A stretch of 64,000 nucleotides of DNA, taken from the NCBI GenBank assembly GCA_023362775.1, contig JALMGJ010000003.1, positions 182,687,725-182,751,724 of the forward strand, in the 5' to 3' direction. Shown here in pieces: positions 52,801-60,061 of this stretch. The position numbers were made by a program, and so were the translations under genes. The DNA is from Charina bottae (Eukaryota; Chordata; Lepidosauria; Squamata; Charinaidae). Position 1 is the first letter of the stretch; the number at the start of each line of letters is the position of its first letter. The notes under the pieces are model-generated. The model saw only the letters and a program-made list of their open reading frames with translations, had not been told where the DNA came from and searched no databases.

Positions 52801-54769
52801 TCCACTGGTGGTTTTGCTGAAGTTCTGCTCTGAAGGAGATAATATCCCTGATGCACTTGCTCTTGCTGACTACCTTAATGAATCTTTACAACTAATTGTA
52901 CCTCAAGTAAGTATGCATTCCATTACTTTGATTTGGGGAGTTAAGGAAGATTCTTAAGCAAATTGCATGAAATTGATTTTGGGCCCAGAATTTATTTGAA
53001 TATTTATTTATTTATTTATTTGACTTTTAAAACACCATAATATTGTGACTTTTGGTGGTTCATTGAAATAAAAATATAAACAACACTATTTAAATTTAAA
53101 TAAATATATACAACACTATTTATATTTAAATTAATTCAAATTAAAATAGTATCCCAATAATAGCTAAATTTCAGTGGTTCTGTGTTAATTAGTTAGTTAA
53201 AAGCCCTCCAGAAGAGAGCTTTATTTTAACCAATTTCTGGAAAGCCAGCAGGATTGCAGCAAGCTGAATTTCCTATAGAAGGCTACTCCCTAAAATGAGG
53301 ATTGCAGTAGAAAAGTATCTCCTTCTAGTCTTGCCTGTTCCCCCCTCCCAATTTTACAGTAATGGAGGATTATCACAAGCTTTCCTGTGGTTCCTGTGGA
53401 TGGATCAGTTCTGATTGAAGGATGCAGTCCTGAAAGTTTATAGTATACTATTAATCTGCAAGTGCAGATTAAGAGAGATTTTAGTAGAAAAACTCAAAAC
53501 TACCATTGTGTCATAACGATCCCAAACTTTGCAAGTTTCTTCAGAATAATTTGAAAACTATTTGGTGATATAGACAATAGTTAAAAGGTAAAGGTACCCC
53601 CCCCCCCGCACATTTGTGCAGTCGTGACTGACTCTAGGGGCCGGGGCTCATCTCCGTTTGTTAGCCAAAGAGCCAGCGTTGTCCGAAGACGCTTCTGTGG
53701 TCATGTGGCCGGCATGACACATGCGGAACGCTGTTACCTACCCACCGAAGTGGTACCTATTCATCTACTTGCATTTGCATGCTTTCGAATTGCTAGGTTG
53801 GCAAGAGCTGGAGCTAGTGCAGGAGCTCACTCCGCACGCAGGGCTAGGGATTCGAACCTCCGAACTTGCAATCTTCCGATCAACAAGCCTGGCGTCTTAC
53901 CCGCTGAGCCACCACGCCCCTTAACACACCCACTAACTAGACAATAGTTAGTCCTCGCTTAATGACCCTAATTGGGACTGGCAAGTCCTCTGGTAAGCAA
54001 AGCAGTCGCTAAGTGGGAAATCACATGACTGGGACTGAGCTTTCCAGCTGTAAAGAGACAAGACTACTCAGTTTCACACCTTTGGCCTTTATTTGCCTCC
54101 TAACCAGTTCCCCGCTCTTTGGAATGCTCGAGTGCCTGCTTACTGTCTTGTACACATTGAAAGCAATGTGATTGCACCGCAGCCTGGGGCTGGGAGCCGT
54201 GGGCGAGCAAATCCCTTTCTCTCCAATCTCTCCAGTCCACGAGGGGAGTGGGGGAAGAAAAGCAAATGATTTCTGTACGTAATTTCTCCTTTGCCTGACC
54301 CTTTCCTGCTGCCGGTGTGATTGCATTGCTTTCAAATGCAAACAGCTTACTCCCTTGAAATCTCTCTCCCATATCTCTTCTCTGCGGGTTGTGGGGGGGA
54401 GAAAAAACCACAGGTCAGGCACAGATGTACTGACTGTAATGGTGATCACGTGACAGAGGGACACTGCAAAGGTCATAAATGGTCTTAAGGTTATCTTTTC
54501 AAGACTGTTGTAACTTCAAACGGTCACTGAACAAACGGTAAGCGAGGACTACCTGTGGTCAATACCTTTTGATCCATTAGACCACTCTAACAGTTACCAC
54601 ATACTAAGTTAAATATTTGGGTTAATGGAATTCTACTGCTGGAAATAATTTGCTTTATTTTTTTTTAAATCAATAGAGTAGCAGTTCTCAAGCAAAATCT
54701 TCACGATGGAAAATACCAAGTTCCTGGAAACTACTTTTTGGTAGTGGACTCCCATCTTCATTGTTTTAA
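36995..54769 (+). CDS. PSMG2: PSMG2, proteasome assembly chaperone 2 (complete, 7 coding exons)
   Basis: Seven exons join in frame into a 264-residue protein (795 nt with stop), the same length as human PSMG2. Exons: 36995-37054, 38918-39089, 43688-43746, 45026-45144, 47234-47404, 52786-52906, 54677-54769. All introns are GT-AG and phases fit. Known role: PAC2 pairs with PAC1 (PSMG1) to scaffold assembly of the 20S proteasome alpha ring and is then degraded. Recognisable stretches: FTLLMPAVSVGNVGQLAVDL, NPYATTEEDATEL, YIPGGGITK and the C-terminal SSWKLLFGSGLP...LF. The introns are full of repeats, including a nearly full-length L2 in intron 5 and an L1 in intron 2, but none interrupts coding sequence. 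Confidence 0.97.
37055..38917. other. PSMG2 intron 1
   Basis: No exon. A direct repeat with TTTTGAGTCCTGATGTCAA occurs at 37755 and 37784. A GATT microsatellite follows AAATAAAGATTGATTG at 38795-38826, probably the tail of an old SINE or LINE. Confidence 0.5.
38918..39089 (+). CDS. PSMG2: PSMG2 coding exon 2
   Basis: 172 nt, residues 21-77 (PAVSVGNVGQLAVDLVISTL...TELCINAE). Acceptor TTTCAG|CCGG, donor GAAG|GTAGGT. Highly similar to human. Confidence 0.97.
39174..39472. mobile_element. hAT MITE (GGTTTCTCAACCAGGG family), copy 2
   Basis: Closely matches 31035-31343 along its whole length (CAGGGTTTCTCAGCCAGGG ... AAAAGTTGAGAAAGG), with a 12-nt deletion near 39365. Flanking 8-mers CTGTATTT and ATCTATTT match at 6 of 8. 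Confidence 0.8.
39518..40105. repeat. 112-bp direct repeats flanking a SINE
   Basis: 39518-39629 and 39994-40105 are the same 112-bp unit (starts AATGACTACCAAGATGCA, ends GGCTTTAGCATTAA), differing at only a few positions. SINE copy 8 sits between them. Far longer than a normal LINE-driven target duplication. Confidence 0.95.
39662..39993 (+). mobile_element. Sauria-type SINE, copy 8 (full length)
   Basis: Complete plus-strand copy: head GGTGGCTCAGCGGGTAAGAC, B box GGTTCGAATCC, end GTGCGGGGGGAACCTTTAC. Preceded by an AATAAT microsatellite. Confidence 0.93.
40256..40319. repeat. AAAG microsatellite in L1 3' UTR
   Basis: About fifteen AAAG units inside the 3' UTR of the 40142 L1. Confidence 0.95.
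40442..41311 (-). pseudogene. L1 ORF2 C-terminal domain fragment
   Basis: 289 residues of the L1 ORF2 C-terminal region, with the conserved tryptophans and the Cys-rich CWKCKKQEGSFYHMWWTC. Open to its natural stop, so this copy is not very old. No start or regulatory context. Confidence 0.88.
41830..42384 (-). pseudogene. L1 ORF2 reverse transcriptase fragment
   Basis: 184 residues covering RT motifs from the LETMNFGGNFIKWIKSIY region through GTRQGCPLSPLLF and FADDLV to KVKYLGVYLT. The catalytic FADD is intact. The endonuclease and first RT motifs are lost by truncation. Stops separate it from the next block downstream. Confidence 0.9.
42697..42838 (+). mobile_element. Sauria-type SINE, copy 9 (5' truncated)
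   Basis: Only the 3' half: CACGTGTGTCATGCCGGCCA to GTGCGGGGGGAACCTTTACC. Confidence 0.88.
43688..43746 (+). CDS. PSMG2: PSMG2 coding exon 3
   Basis: 59 nt, residues 78-97 (VYAAMSKELVVLQIRSPFIK). Acceptor TTTCAG|TGTA, donor AAAG|GTGCGT. An L2 3' tail remnant begins about 20 bp past the donor. Confidence 0.94.
43775..43872 (+). mobile_element. L2 3' tail remnant plus AAT microsatellite
   Basis: AGGGTCCCTCCTTGTGGGGG and AGATGGGCGGGATATAAAT form the L2-type end hairpin, followed by (AAT)n at 43837-43872. Begins close behind PSMG2 exon 3. Confidence 0.75.
44426..44652. mobile_element. hAT MITE (TAGGCTGACCATACGTCCC family)
   Basis: Ends TAGGCTGACCATA and TATGGTCATCCTA. Perfect 8-bp duplication CTTTAAAG (44418-44425, 44653-44660). 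CpG-rich right half, non-coding. Confidence 0.92.
45026..45144 (+). CDS. PSMG2: PSMG2 coding exon 4
   Basis: 119 nt, residues 98-136 plus two bases (NKYRHFCQILLSWVKNCEFS...RNDQQLH). It aligns with human YKSKPFCEKLLSWVK...SYQRNDLQL. The acceptor AAAAG|AAT is weak-looking but follows a pyrimidine tract and gives exactly the right length and phase. Donor ATGG|GTAAGT. Confidence 0.93.
45373..45646. repeat. 50-bp perfect inverted repeat
   Basis: 45373-45422 and 45597-45646 are perfect reverse complements (arm starts GTCATGGTTATATTGAGATG) separated by 174 bp. The right arm's last 19 bp are repeated in tandem (ATCTCAATATAACCATGAC twice, to 45665). Confidence 0.95.
45728..45845 (+). mobile_element. 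Penelope-like terminal fragment
   Basis: CTGAAGAAGCTCCTTGGATA then AGGAGTGAAACGTTTCC, followed by CCAGTTGACATGATTCAAG and CTGGATGACTGAGAA. This resembles the recurrent non-coding end of Neptune-like Penelope elements. Contains a stem-loop between CTGAAGA and GAAA boxes. Confidence 0.6.
46381..46642 (-). pseudogene. Penelope-like element GIY-YIG endonuclease fragment
   Basis: The minus strand reads PHGITVAHKPNKTLQNIVSN...EKTGVIYNIQCKDCNSHYVGQTGRRLAERIHEHQLAVRRHDENS. The Y-x-I/YVGQT-GR pattern and following IHEHQ helix are typical of the C-terminal GIY-YIG nuclease of EN-containing Penelope-like elements. It differs from the copy at 61458-62192, so a second family. Fragment only; the reverse transcriptase is absent. 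Confidence 0.8.
46676..47004 (+). mobile_element. Sauria-type SINE, copy 10 (full length)
   Basis: Complete plus-strand copy. It sits in a TACTG-rich tract (TACTGTACTGTACTG at 46658, TTACTGTACTGTAC at 47004) that probably includes its target duplication. Confidence 0.9.
47234..47404 (+). CDS. PSMG2: PSMG2 coding exon 5
   Basis: 171 nt, residues 137-193 (GTTLRYLISPAVEKTVGDVL...GGGITKLLFTE). Acceptor GACAG|CACC, donor AGAG|GTTGGT. The middle is divergent; the YIPGGGITK block is conserved. Confidence 0.95.
47457..47496. repeat. TTC trinucleotide microsatellite
   Basis: About thirteen CTT/TTC units, 55 bp past the PSMG2 exon 5 donor. Confidence 0.95.
47581..48118 (-). mobile_element. hAT transposon with transposase C-terminal relic
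   Basis: Ends CAGGGGTGTCCAAGCTTTTG and GGTTGGACACCCCTG. Perfect 8-bp duplication CATTAGAG (47573-47580, 48119-48126). The minus strand encodes STYICEQLFSRMKHTKSKIR-type sequence at 47748-47936, the dimerisation region of hAT transposases. The rest of the transposase is deleted, so it is non-autonomous. Confidence 0.92.
47748..47936 (-). pseudogene. hAT transposase C-terminal fragment
   Basis: 62 residues: MTSLFGSTYICEQLFSRMKH followed by KSKIRIKISDEHLENSLRIA. Typical hAT C-terminal dimerisation motif, as in Charlie/ZBED-type transposases. No DNA-binding finger or catalytic DDE part in the element. Confidence 0.85.
48127..49018. other. no recognised feature (PSMG2 intron 5)
   Basis: AT-rich intron; no repeat or exon seen. 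Confidence 0.5.
49049..51478 (+). CDS. L2 retrotransposon ORF2: endonuclease-reverse transcriptase (frameshifted near C terminus)
   Basis: 809 uninterrupted residues. N-terminal apurinic-type endonuclease about residues 25-240 (ARSVNNK, TETWL, GDFNLPS, SWSDHALV). Reverse transcriptase about 470-740 with catalytic YADD within YHQYADDTQLYIS. It ends at a TAG at 51476-51478. Compared with the related C-terminal segment at the start of this window, about four bases are missing near 51443, just before THALVVSH-like sequence; the missing bases shift the frame. The first ATG is used for want of a better start. A mobile-element gene, not a host gene; probably recently inactivated. Confidence 0.85.
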   Translation: MLSVTPSGPLCSNPEPGQHTCGNPDFRLLLCNARSVNNKAPLISDLIAEEGADLVCVTETWLGSEGGVPLSEMCPPGFRVWHQPRLRGRGGGVAVVIRESLVAVRGLAPQVSGCETLFFKLGSSEQLGVLLLYQPPCCVASSLPELLEAVSGLAVEFPSLMVLGDFNLPSLGRASEAAREFMVSMATMGLFQIIQGPTRDSGLTPDLVFLSEQWQCDLREELQLSPLSWSDHALVTLRFSYATPLRREVGPIRLVCPRRLMDPEGFQKELGVIPKDLLNGPAEALAATWNREVAGALDKIAPVRPLLSQRTQRSPWFTGELRVLKRIKRRLERRWRKTKTESDRTQARAAVKAYLVAVRAAKRQYFSALIASAECRPATLFKITRSLLGKGQSEVHLQGRAEEFSRHLQDKIARIRSKLDSEREAESGETSRERTHLVIWEQFDPVGPEEVDRVLRSVNATTCQLDPCPSWLVKAARGVTCGWVQAMVNTSLSEGVFPAAFKEALVLPLLKKPSLDPTILDNFRPVSHLPFLGKVVEKVVALQLQRILEETDYLDPFQSGFRPGHGTETALVALMDDLWRERDGGSASILALLDLSAALDTVDHGILGRLRELGVGGVVLRWFTFFLQGRSQSVLIGSERASPRALLCGVPQGSVLSPLLFNIYMKPLGEIIRHHGLKYHQYADDTQLYISIPGEVSDAVTTLSKCLGAIGVWMGKNRLQLNPGKTEWLWINGPSVSGNLSSLVLDGVALPQTDPVRNLGVLLDSRLLLEEQVAVVARRAFAQLRVVRQLRPFLDREALRSLKPWLSLI
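51499..51972 (+). pseudogene. L2 ORF2 C-terminal segment, out of frame
   Basis: 157 residues, MGLPLKNIRKLQLVQNAAAR to LAWGKKESSQTWGWMIP. The L2 C-terminal domain, directly continuing the 809-residue frame after the frameshift. Ends at its natural stop before the L2 tail. Confidence 0.88.
52468..52728. mobile_element. CpG-rich hAT MITE, copy 2
   Basis: Ends CAGGGCTTTCCAAAGTTTTTC and AGTTTGGAAAGCTCTG. Perfect 8-bp duplication CCCCAGAT (52460-52467, 52729-52736). Same family as 33845-34115 in reverse orientation. Its right end lies 57 bp upstream of PSMG2 exon 6. Confidence 0.92.
52786..52906 (+). CDS. PSMG2: PSMG2 coding exon 6
   Basis: 121 nt, residues 194-234 (SCSKGIPLVVLLKFCSEGDN...LQLIVPQ). 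Acceptor TTCCAG|TTGT, donor CAA|GTAAGT. A hAT MITE ends about 50 bp upstream of this acceptor. Confidence 0.96.
52907..53584. other. no recognised feature (PSMG2 intron 6)
   Basis: AT-rich intron with an ATTT repeat at 53001-53022 and a short AT-rich duplication near 53090-53125. Confidence 0.5.
53585..53922 (-). mobile_element. Sauria-type SINE, copy 11 (full length)
   Basis: Complete minus-strand copy with tail AAAAGGTAAAGGTACCCCCC and head ending GCTGAGCCACCACGCCCC. The C run at 53596 is expanded. Confidence 0.92.
53946..54555. mobile_element. Tigger-like MITE, copy 7 (long)
   Basis: Begins AGTTAGTCCTCGCTTAATGA, ends GTAAGCGAGGACTACCTG. The interior has a central unique block (54050-54440) flanked by family sequence; part matches copy 3. 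Lies 121 bp upstream of PSMG2 exon 7. Confidence 0.8.
54677..54769 (+). CDS. PSMG2: PSMG2 coding exon 7 and stop
   Basis: 93 nt, residues 235-264 (SSSQAKSSRWKIPSSWKLLF...LF) plus TAA at 54767-54769. Acceptor AATAG|AGTA. Confidence 0.96.
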   Translation, partial: SSSSQAKSSRWKIPSSWKLLFGSGLPSSLF

Positions 54770-55045
54770 ATCATACATTGTTTTCTATATAGCCCACTTG
54801 TATACAATCAAAGTTGTATTTTGGAATTTACAGGTCTATGTAATCTTGTATGAAACTAGTGATCACTTGTCACGTATATTTTAACTTACTTTAGCAAACT
54901 TATTATATGAAAACTGGACAAAGTTGCACAAAAAATAAATCCTTTCCATATTTTTGGTTTAAATATTGAAATGTTCCAAGCTTCTTCTCATTACTCATAT
55001 TTAATTTCTTCTTAGCGTAATGAATAAAAATTTAGCTTTCAGCAT
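54770..55045 (+). other. PSMG2: probable PSMG2 3' UTR with candidate poly(A) signals
   Basis: Non-repetitive sequence after the stop. AATAAA occurs at 54934-54939 and again at 55023-55028; either could direct 3' end formation. Positional inference only. Confidence 0.5.
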
Positions 55046-55764
55046 GTATACCACTCCCAATTTTCTGTCATGTGATGCATGTAACATTTGGACAAGAGGC
55101 ATTATAGGTTATGTAGTGATCTTGTAAATATACTCAGAAAATCTTGTACAAAATAATGAAGCAGATTTTAGAAAATCACAGGCATTATATTTGACTTACG
55201 TCCAAACTCAGCCTTGTTAAAATAGGGATTTGAGGCATATAAAGGTCTATGTTCATAGTACAGGTACAGAGGTGGTTTAGCTGTAAAATGGGAACATGTG
55301 GTTTAGGTTTTTAAAGGGTTACTTTTTAAATTTCTTTGTAGCTTTAACACTCAAAACCTAGGTGCCCAAAAGAGCTGTTCTTATCTAGAGCAGCTGTAAG
55401 TACTTAAAGGGAAAGGAATGTTCTTGAATATTATGAGTTATGTTAGTATTTGGCAATTGTATTTCTAAGCTGGTTTAAGACAATTCTGTCACTAAAGAGG
55501 AAACTGATGGAGATTCTCAAATACAAAAAACCTGACTTTTTCCATTTCCTTGTTGAGTTTCTCTTTAAACAAAACCAAAAGTATTTCTCTCTGTGAGCAA
55601 TAGAATTCATTCATGCGAGCTCCAGAGTTGTTCGCAACTTCCATATACTTGTCTAAAAATAAAATAACTCTAACTCATCAGCACTGCCATGACTGAACAT
55701 AGTGAGTTTTAAATCCAGATTCTTTTACATTTTTCAAATATAAAAGTGTGAGAGTGGATTAGAC
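55046..55764. other. PSMG2-PTPN2 intergenic, no recognised feature
   Basis: AT-rich sequence downstream of the second PSMG2 poly(A) signal; no repeat identified. Confidence 0.5.
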
Positions 55765-56005
55765 CGTTTGGTCTAGTGGTTAAGGTGCTGGGCTAGAAAC
55801 CAGGAGTCTGTGAGTTCTAGTCCCGCCTTAGGCATGAAAGCCGGCTGGGTGACCTTGGGCCAGTCACACACTCTCAGCCCAACTCACCTCACAGGGTTGT
55901 TGTGGGGAAAATAGGAGGAGGGAGTAGTATTAGGTATGTTTGCCGCCTTGAGTTATTTATAAAAATAATAAAGGCGGGATAAAAATTAAATAAAATAATA
56001 ATAAT
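55765..56005 (+). mobile_element. tRNA-derived SINE (same family as 5602)
   Basis: Full-length: TTTGGTCTAGTGGTTAAGGT, GAGTTCTAGTCCCGCC, GGGTGACCTTGGGCCAGTCA, tail ATAAAGGCGGGATAAAAATT. Very similar to the copy at 5602-5845. Confidence 0.88.
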
Positions 56006-56356
56006 TTTCTTTTAAAAACGGATGGGAAAATGAACTTTTGAAAATGTCTCTTGACAGGCCCACTTTCCCCTTTGCACCTTCTATTTTAAAAATGTGTATG
56101 TCCAATGCCATCAATAGACAAGCTTTGTCATCTCCATCTGAAGGTTTAAACTTCATTCTCTCTTTGTAATAAATTTGAGAATGTGTTAAATTCTCACTGG
56201 AAACAACTGAATAAAAGACAAGTAATCATGTAGAAATATTGTAGCTGAAGCTGAGAGTAATCATGGATTAAAGTAGCATTTCTCAGAGCATTGCCAATAA
56301 TCTTTCTGGAACTGGATGAAAAATATACACACAACAGTATATAATTAAAAAAAATA

Positions 56357-56659
56357 TTTAATGCTGCCAAAAATATAAAAAAAATACAAGAATGGCAGTA
56401 CAAAGTATTTTGTATATGTGATCTTACAACTCTCTACAGTTAATACAAGCATAAAACATGTAAGACAAATTCTATTTTGCAAAGTCTCTTGCTGGTGATG
56501 TACTTCATTCCCTGTTTGTTTACGTTGTAAACAGATATTTATGAGGCCACTTGTGTATTGCTCAGACCTCATTTTTTTTTCCTGAAGAACAGTGATGTCC
56601 TGTTTTGCATGTCAATAGTGTGTTATTATAGCTGAAGAACATTCTCAAGTCTTGGCAAT
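56357..56659 (-). other. PTPN2: probable PTPN2 short-form 3' UTR
   Basis: Non-repetitive AT-rich sequence after the alternative stop. An ATTAAA-type signal lies on the minus strand at 56357-56362 and may mark the 3' end of the gene. Inference from position. Confidence 0.4.
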
Positions 56660-56681
56660 TTAGGCGTCAGTCACTCTCGGC
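56660..56681 (-). CDS. PTPN2: PTPN2 alternative terminal exon, nuclear (TC45-type) form
   Basis: The minus strand reads TTTATAG|G followed by codons for PRVTDA and TAA. Human TC45 ends KRKRPRLTDT. Splicing from the internal donor in the last exon (exon end 59960, AAAAAG|GTGGTT) to the acceptor before 56681 keeps the frame exactly (AG plus G gives Arg, then PRVTDA). The short form would lack the hydrophobic tail and expose the nuclear signal. Only six codons, but position, frame and sequence all fit. Confidence 0.85.
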
Positions 56682-59600
56682 CTATAAACACACAATGTAA
56701 AAGAGTCACAAGTTCAGTACAGTCAGGAGTATAATTTTAGGGTTTTATAACTGCAATGTAAATATACCAGTTTTTTTTTAAATCAAAGGTGAATTTATTA
56801 ATGAGTAGATACTGCAGCTTGGATGTATACATACATGTATGGGCATCCTGCTATAAACAAAATGTCTTTGAACTAATAGTTAAAAAATCATTAGAAAATC
56901 CATCTTGCCTCAGTATTTTGCTATTGAATAAGTATAAGAAACAGCTCACCATCTGTTCCCTTTGAAATAAGCCTTAAGTATACTTTTTAAAATGTGGGCT
57001 GTGTAGTGGACGTGCAGCAATTATCTTAGTGTTAGCTATCACAGTTTAGAAAGAAAGCCTAAACAAAAACCTGCTGAACGTTATGTAACATTGAAGGGCA
57101 AGAAGCAATATGAGGAATCAATACAGCAACCACTATACTGATAGAAACTGAAAATAGGGAAGTATTTTTAAAATGATCAACAACTGCAATTCATTGAATT
57201 AATCAAGGTATTTACAAGAATATATATATATATAGAACAAGCATGTTTTCAAAAATGTATGTATTTACAGTCATGAAAACACAGCAACTACTTTTGAGAA
57301 ACTTAAAATTAAATTATCCAGTGGCACTATTACTTTGCATTTGTGCTTATGATTTGTGTGATATGGATTAATGAACCTGGAAAATGCCTACCGGAGAGGG
57401 GCTAAAATGTTAAAGCTGAACAGAAAGGTGCAGGGCTACAGTGCAGTGGAAGAGTTCCAGTTTCTATCTTGGTGAACTCCAAGTATGGAAGGGAAAGACT
57501 CCTGAAATCTTGGAAAGCTGCTGCCAGTCACACAGTACACAGCATAAAGCAAGTCTATTATTTAATGGGGGTAGAAATAGAAGAGAATACCGCAATTGAC
57601 TATCCTTGTGTATACATGTGCACCGAAAACAAAGGTTGAAAGCTGGTTAATCTCAAAAGGACACATTTCCTTTTACTGTGCTTTCATGTTTCCTATGTAA
57701 TAGGTAAGTATGTGTATATGTATGTAACGTATACAATTCTACCATACTTGTGTTTCAATATAAACAAATTTTAGAAATGGCAGCACGAATCATATTACAG
57801 TTTAAAATGGAAGAGTTGTTGAGGCCAAGTGTGATTGATTGCTCTTCAATTAAAGTACATCATTTATTATTTTTCAAATTATAAATTGTAGGCTAGGAAT
57901 GGTGAAATAAAAGGCAGTTTTGTTTCTGGAATATCTTTTTATGCAATAAAGGTTATGAGGAACTTCACATTAACCATTTCAGTGTTTTCAAAACATGGGA
58001 TGCCATCTATTTTTCCAAGAGTAGAATTTATAAGAAACTTAGAGCACATATACTAACACTAGACTCTGTAAGTTGTATTATTTTAGCCATAATAAATTAT
58101 TGGTGGTTGAACCTAGAAGGTATCCCCACTGGCAACATGGTATCTTCCAGCAGATTTCCCCAAAAAAGTTGGAGAAGATTCCACAGCAACTCTGGAGTGC
58201 TTACAGGGTATGGGAGCAAAGGAACAGCTTGTTGCACAAAAAGATAATCACCTAACATATGCCGTGGCCCAGAATTTTGTATTTTCATGGTGATGTCTTG
58301 AATCAATGATCCATCCACTTTACATAGTGATGCTTTGGAACATTTAAAGATGGTTAAACTGCATTCTTATCAGAGTGGTCCAGTTTGTTTTAAGTAAGAG
58401 TGAGATGGGGCCCATAAGACATTCTGGATAAATATGGATGCCATAAATGCCCTAGAGCAGCCCTAAAATAACCCTTTATACTCACAGACTGATAGAGAAC
58501 CATCAGCCATCTGGATTTTATCTTATTTTATCTTTTTATTGTGTACTTATATTTATTGCACTTGTAATTGTGTTGCATTTTAACTTTTTTAATTGTAAAC
58601 CGCCCAGAGTCCCCCCTTGGGGGGAGATGGGCGGTGATAAATAAACAATATTGTGTAGGGGGGTTGTGAGTTCTATGCCAGAAACAATTGGTTACTCTTG
58701 TTCTTCAAATGTAATGATAAAATGGAGGGGATTATTCCTAGTATATAGATTATGCCACAGCCCAAACCAGCAGCTTCAGGAATCTTCATTTCCATCTTTT
58801 TTCCCCCGTTAAATCTGCATTATGGCTATTTGCTTCTATTTGTAATGCTTCTGATATGCCCTATAATTTTATTTTCTGAAATTACTATCAAGTTGGTAAT
58901 GTGCTGCCTATTCCAATTATGAGAGACATAGAAGCTATACAAGAATAGGACTCAAATCCAGTAAGACCCACAAAAATGTGTCACATTTAATGGAATGTTT
59001 AAGCTTTAAATACAAGCTATGGCTTCCAACAGTAGCTGCAGTCTTAACAAAGCATTTCTTCCAAAGAGGCAGCTTGAGATACAAGATCCAACCTCCCAGC
59101 ACTTATAAAATTAAATATTTTCAAATATGTTTTAAATAAAATAGCTAAGCATAAATACATGTATGCATCTTACAAGTAGAAATTGTGGAATAATTATTTG
59201 CTAACATTTAATTTCTGAAACAATTTATTAATCATTGCATTGGGAATGGTCAAAGTGAATTTCCAAGTCATTCTTGAAAAGGTGGTGGTAGATGCACCAA
59301 TAACTCATTTCTATTGGATAATTTATACAAATGTAGCTTTTAAAAATACAGTTATTTACAAAATGATTATATAGAGAGTTATCAAATTTGTTTTAACTCT
59401 GCATAGTATAAATGGTTAATGGTACATTAATATACAAATGTAACTTTTTGCATTCAGAATAGCACTACACAGTTTATTGCTTATATCATGTATGTAAGTC
59501 ATCCTTCTGGTGACTTGGCCATTCAGACTATCATCTAGTGAACTATCAATTTAGGTACTATATATACAGTTGCTGAAAATGTGAATTAATTTATCCAACA

Positions 59601-59853
59601 AATGTATAATTTTAATTAAAGTGGCAATTTAGTTTCAGAAATACCAGTATCGAAAGTCCTGAGACTAATTTATGATCATGTTAATCACCTGATGACAAGA
59701 GTTCAATGCTGCAAGTTAAATTGCCACTGGTGAAGTAAAAACACATTTGTTCTGTCAGATGAGGCAGCAATCTAGGATCCATTTATACTCACTTTAAATC
59801 CCACTAAATCATGGGATGTAAGGTTCATAGTAGATGCAAGATTGCTCACTTAC
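56682..59853 (-). other. PTPN2: PTPN2 intron / long-form 3' UTR region
   Basis: About 3.2 kb between the long-form stop and the short-form terminal exon. It serves as 3' UTR for the long form and as intron for the short form. Apart from an L2 tail at 58500-58650 and AT-rich microsatellite stretches (about 57220) I see no exon or repeat. Confidence 0.6.
58500..58650 (+). mobile_element. L2 LINE 3' tail
   Basis: TTGTAAACCGCCCAGAGTCC, GGGGGGAGATGGGCGGTGAT and ATAAATAAACAA. Only the terminal about 150 bp. Confidence 0.88.
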
Positions 59854-60061
59854 TTACATGAGCATGTACTGGGAATACAATTTCCAGGAAGAATAAGCTA
59901 TAACAAATACGGCTGAACCAAATCCAATCTTAATAACAATAGGCTTCCAATATAACCACCTTTTTCTTTTTCTTTCAGATTCACTCAGCCTATGTTTCAT
60001 CTGCTGCACCATCTGTGCTGTGTTAGCTTTTTTGTCTTCTCTCAGCCGCTTCCGTAAAGCC
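59854..60061 (-). CDS. PTPN2: PTPN2 last coding exon, ER-anchored (TC48-type) form
   Basis: 208 nt: completes Lys, then 68 residues from ALRKRLRED to ...SQYMLM, stop TAA at 59854-59856. Acceptor TTTAAG|GGCT. After the basic ERKRKR stretch comes WLYWKPIVIKIGFGS and a hydrophobic run, the ER membrane anchor of this isoform. An internal GT donor after KRKR (exon end 59960) permits the alternative short form. Confidence 0.95.

Noticed and set aside
52366..52833. Frames of 80-139 residues on both strands
   Set aside because: Products of the CpG-rich hAT MITE; similar frames appear in the copy at 33845.
53946..54555. 151-residue minus-strand frame near 54021-54476
   Set aside because: It lies inside a Tigger-like MITE and shows no transposase or other recognisable motif.
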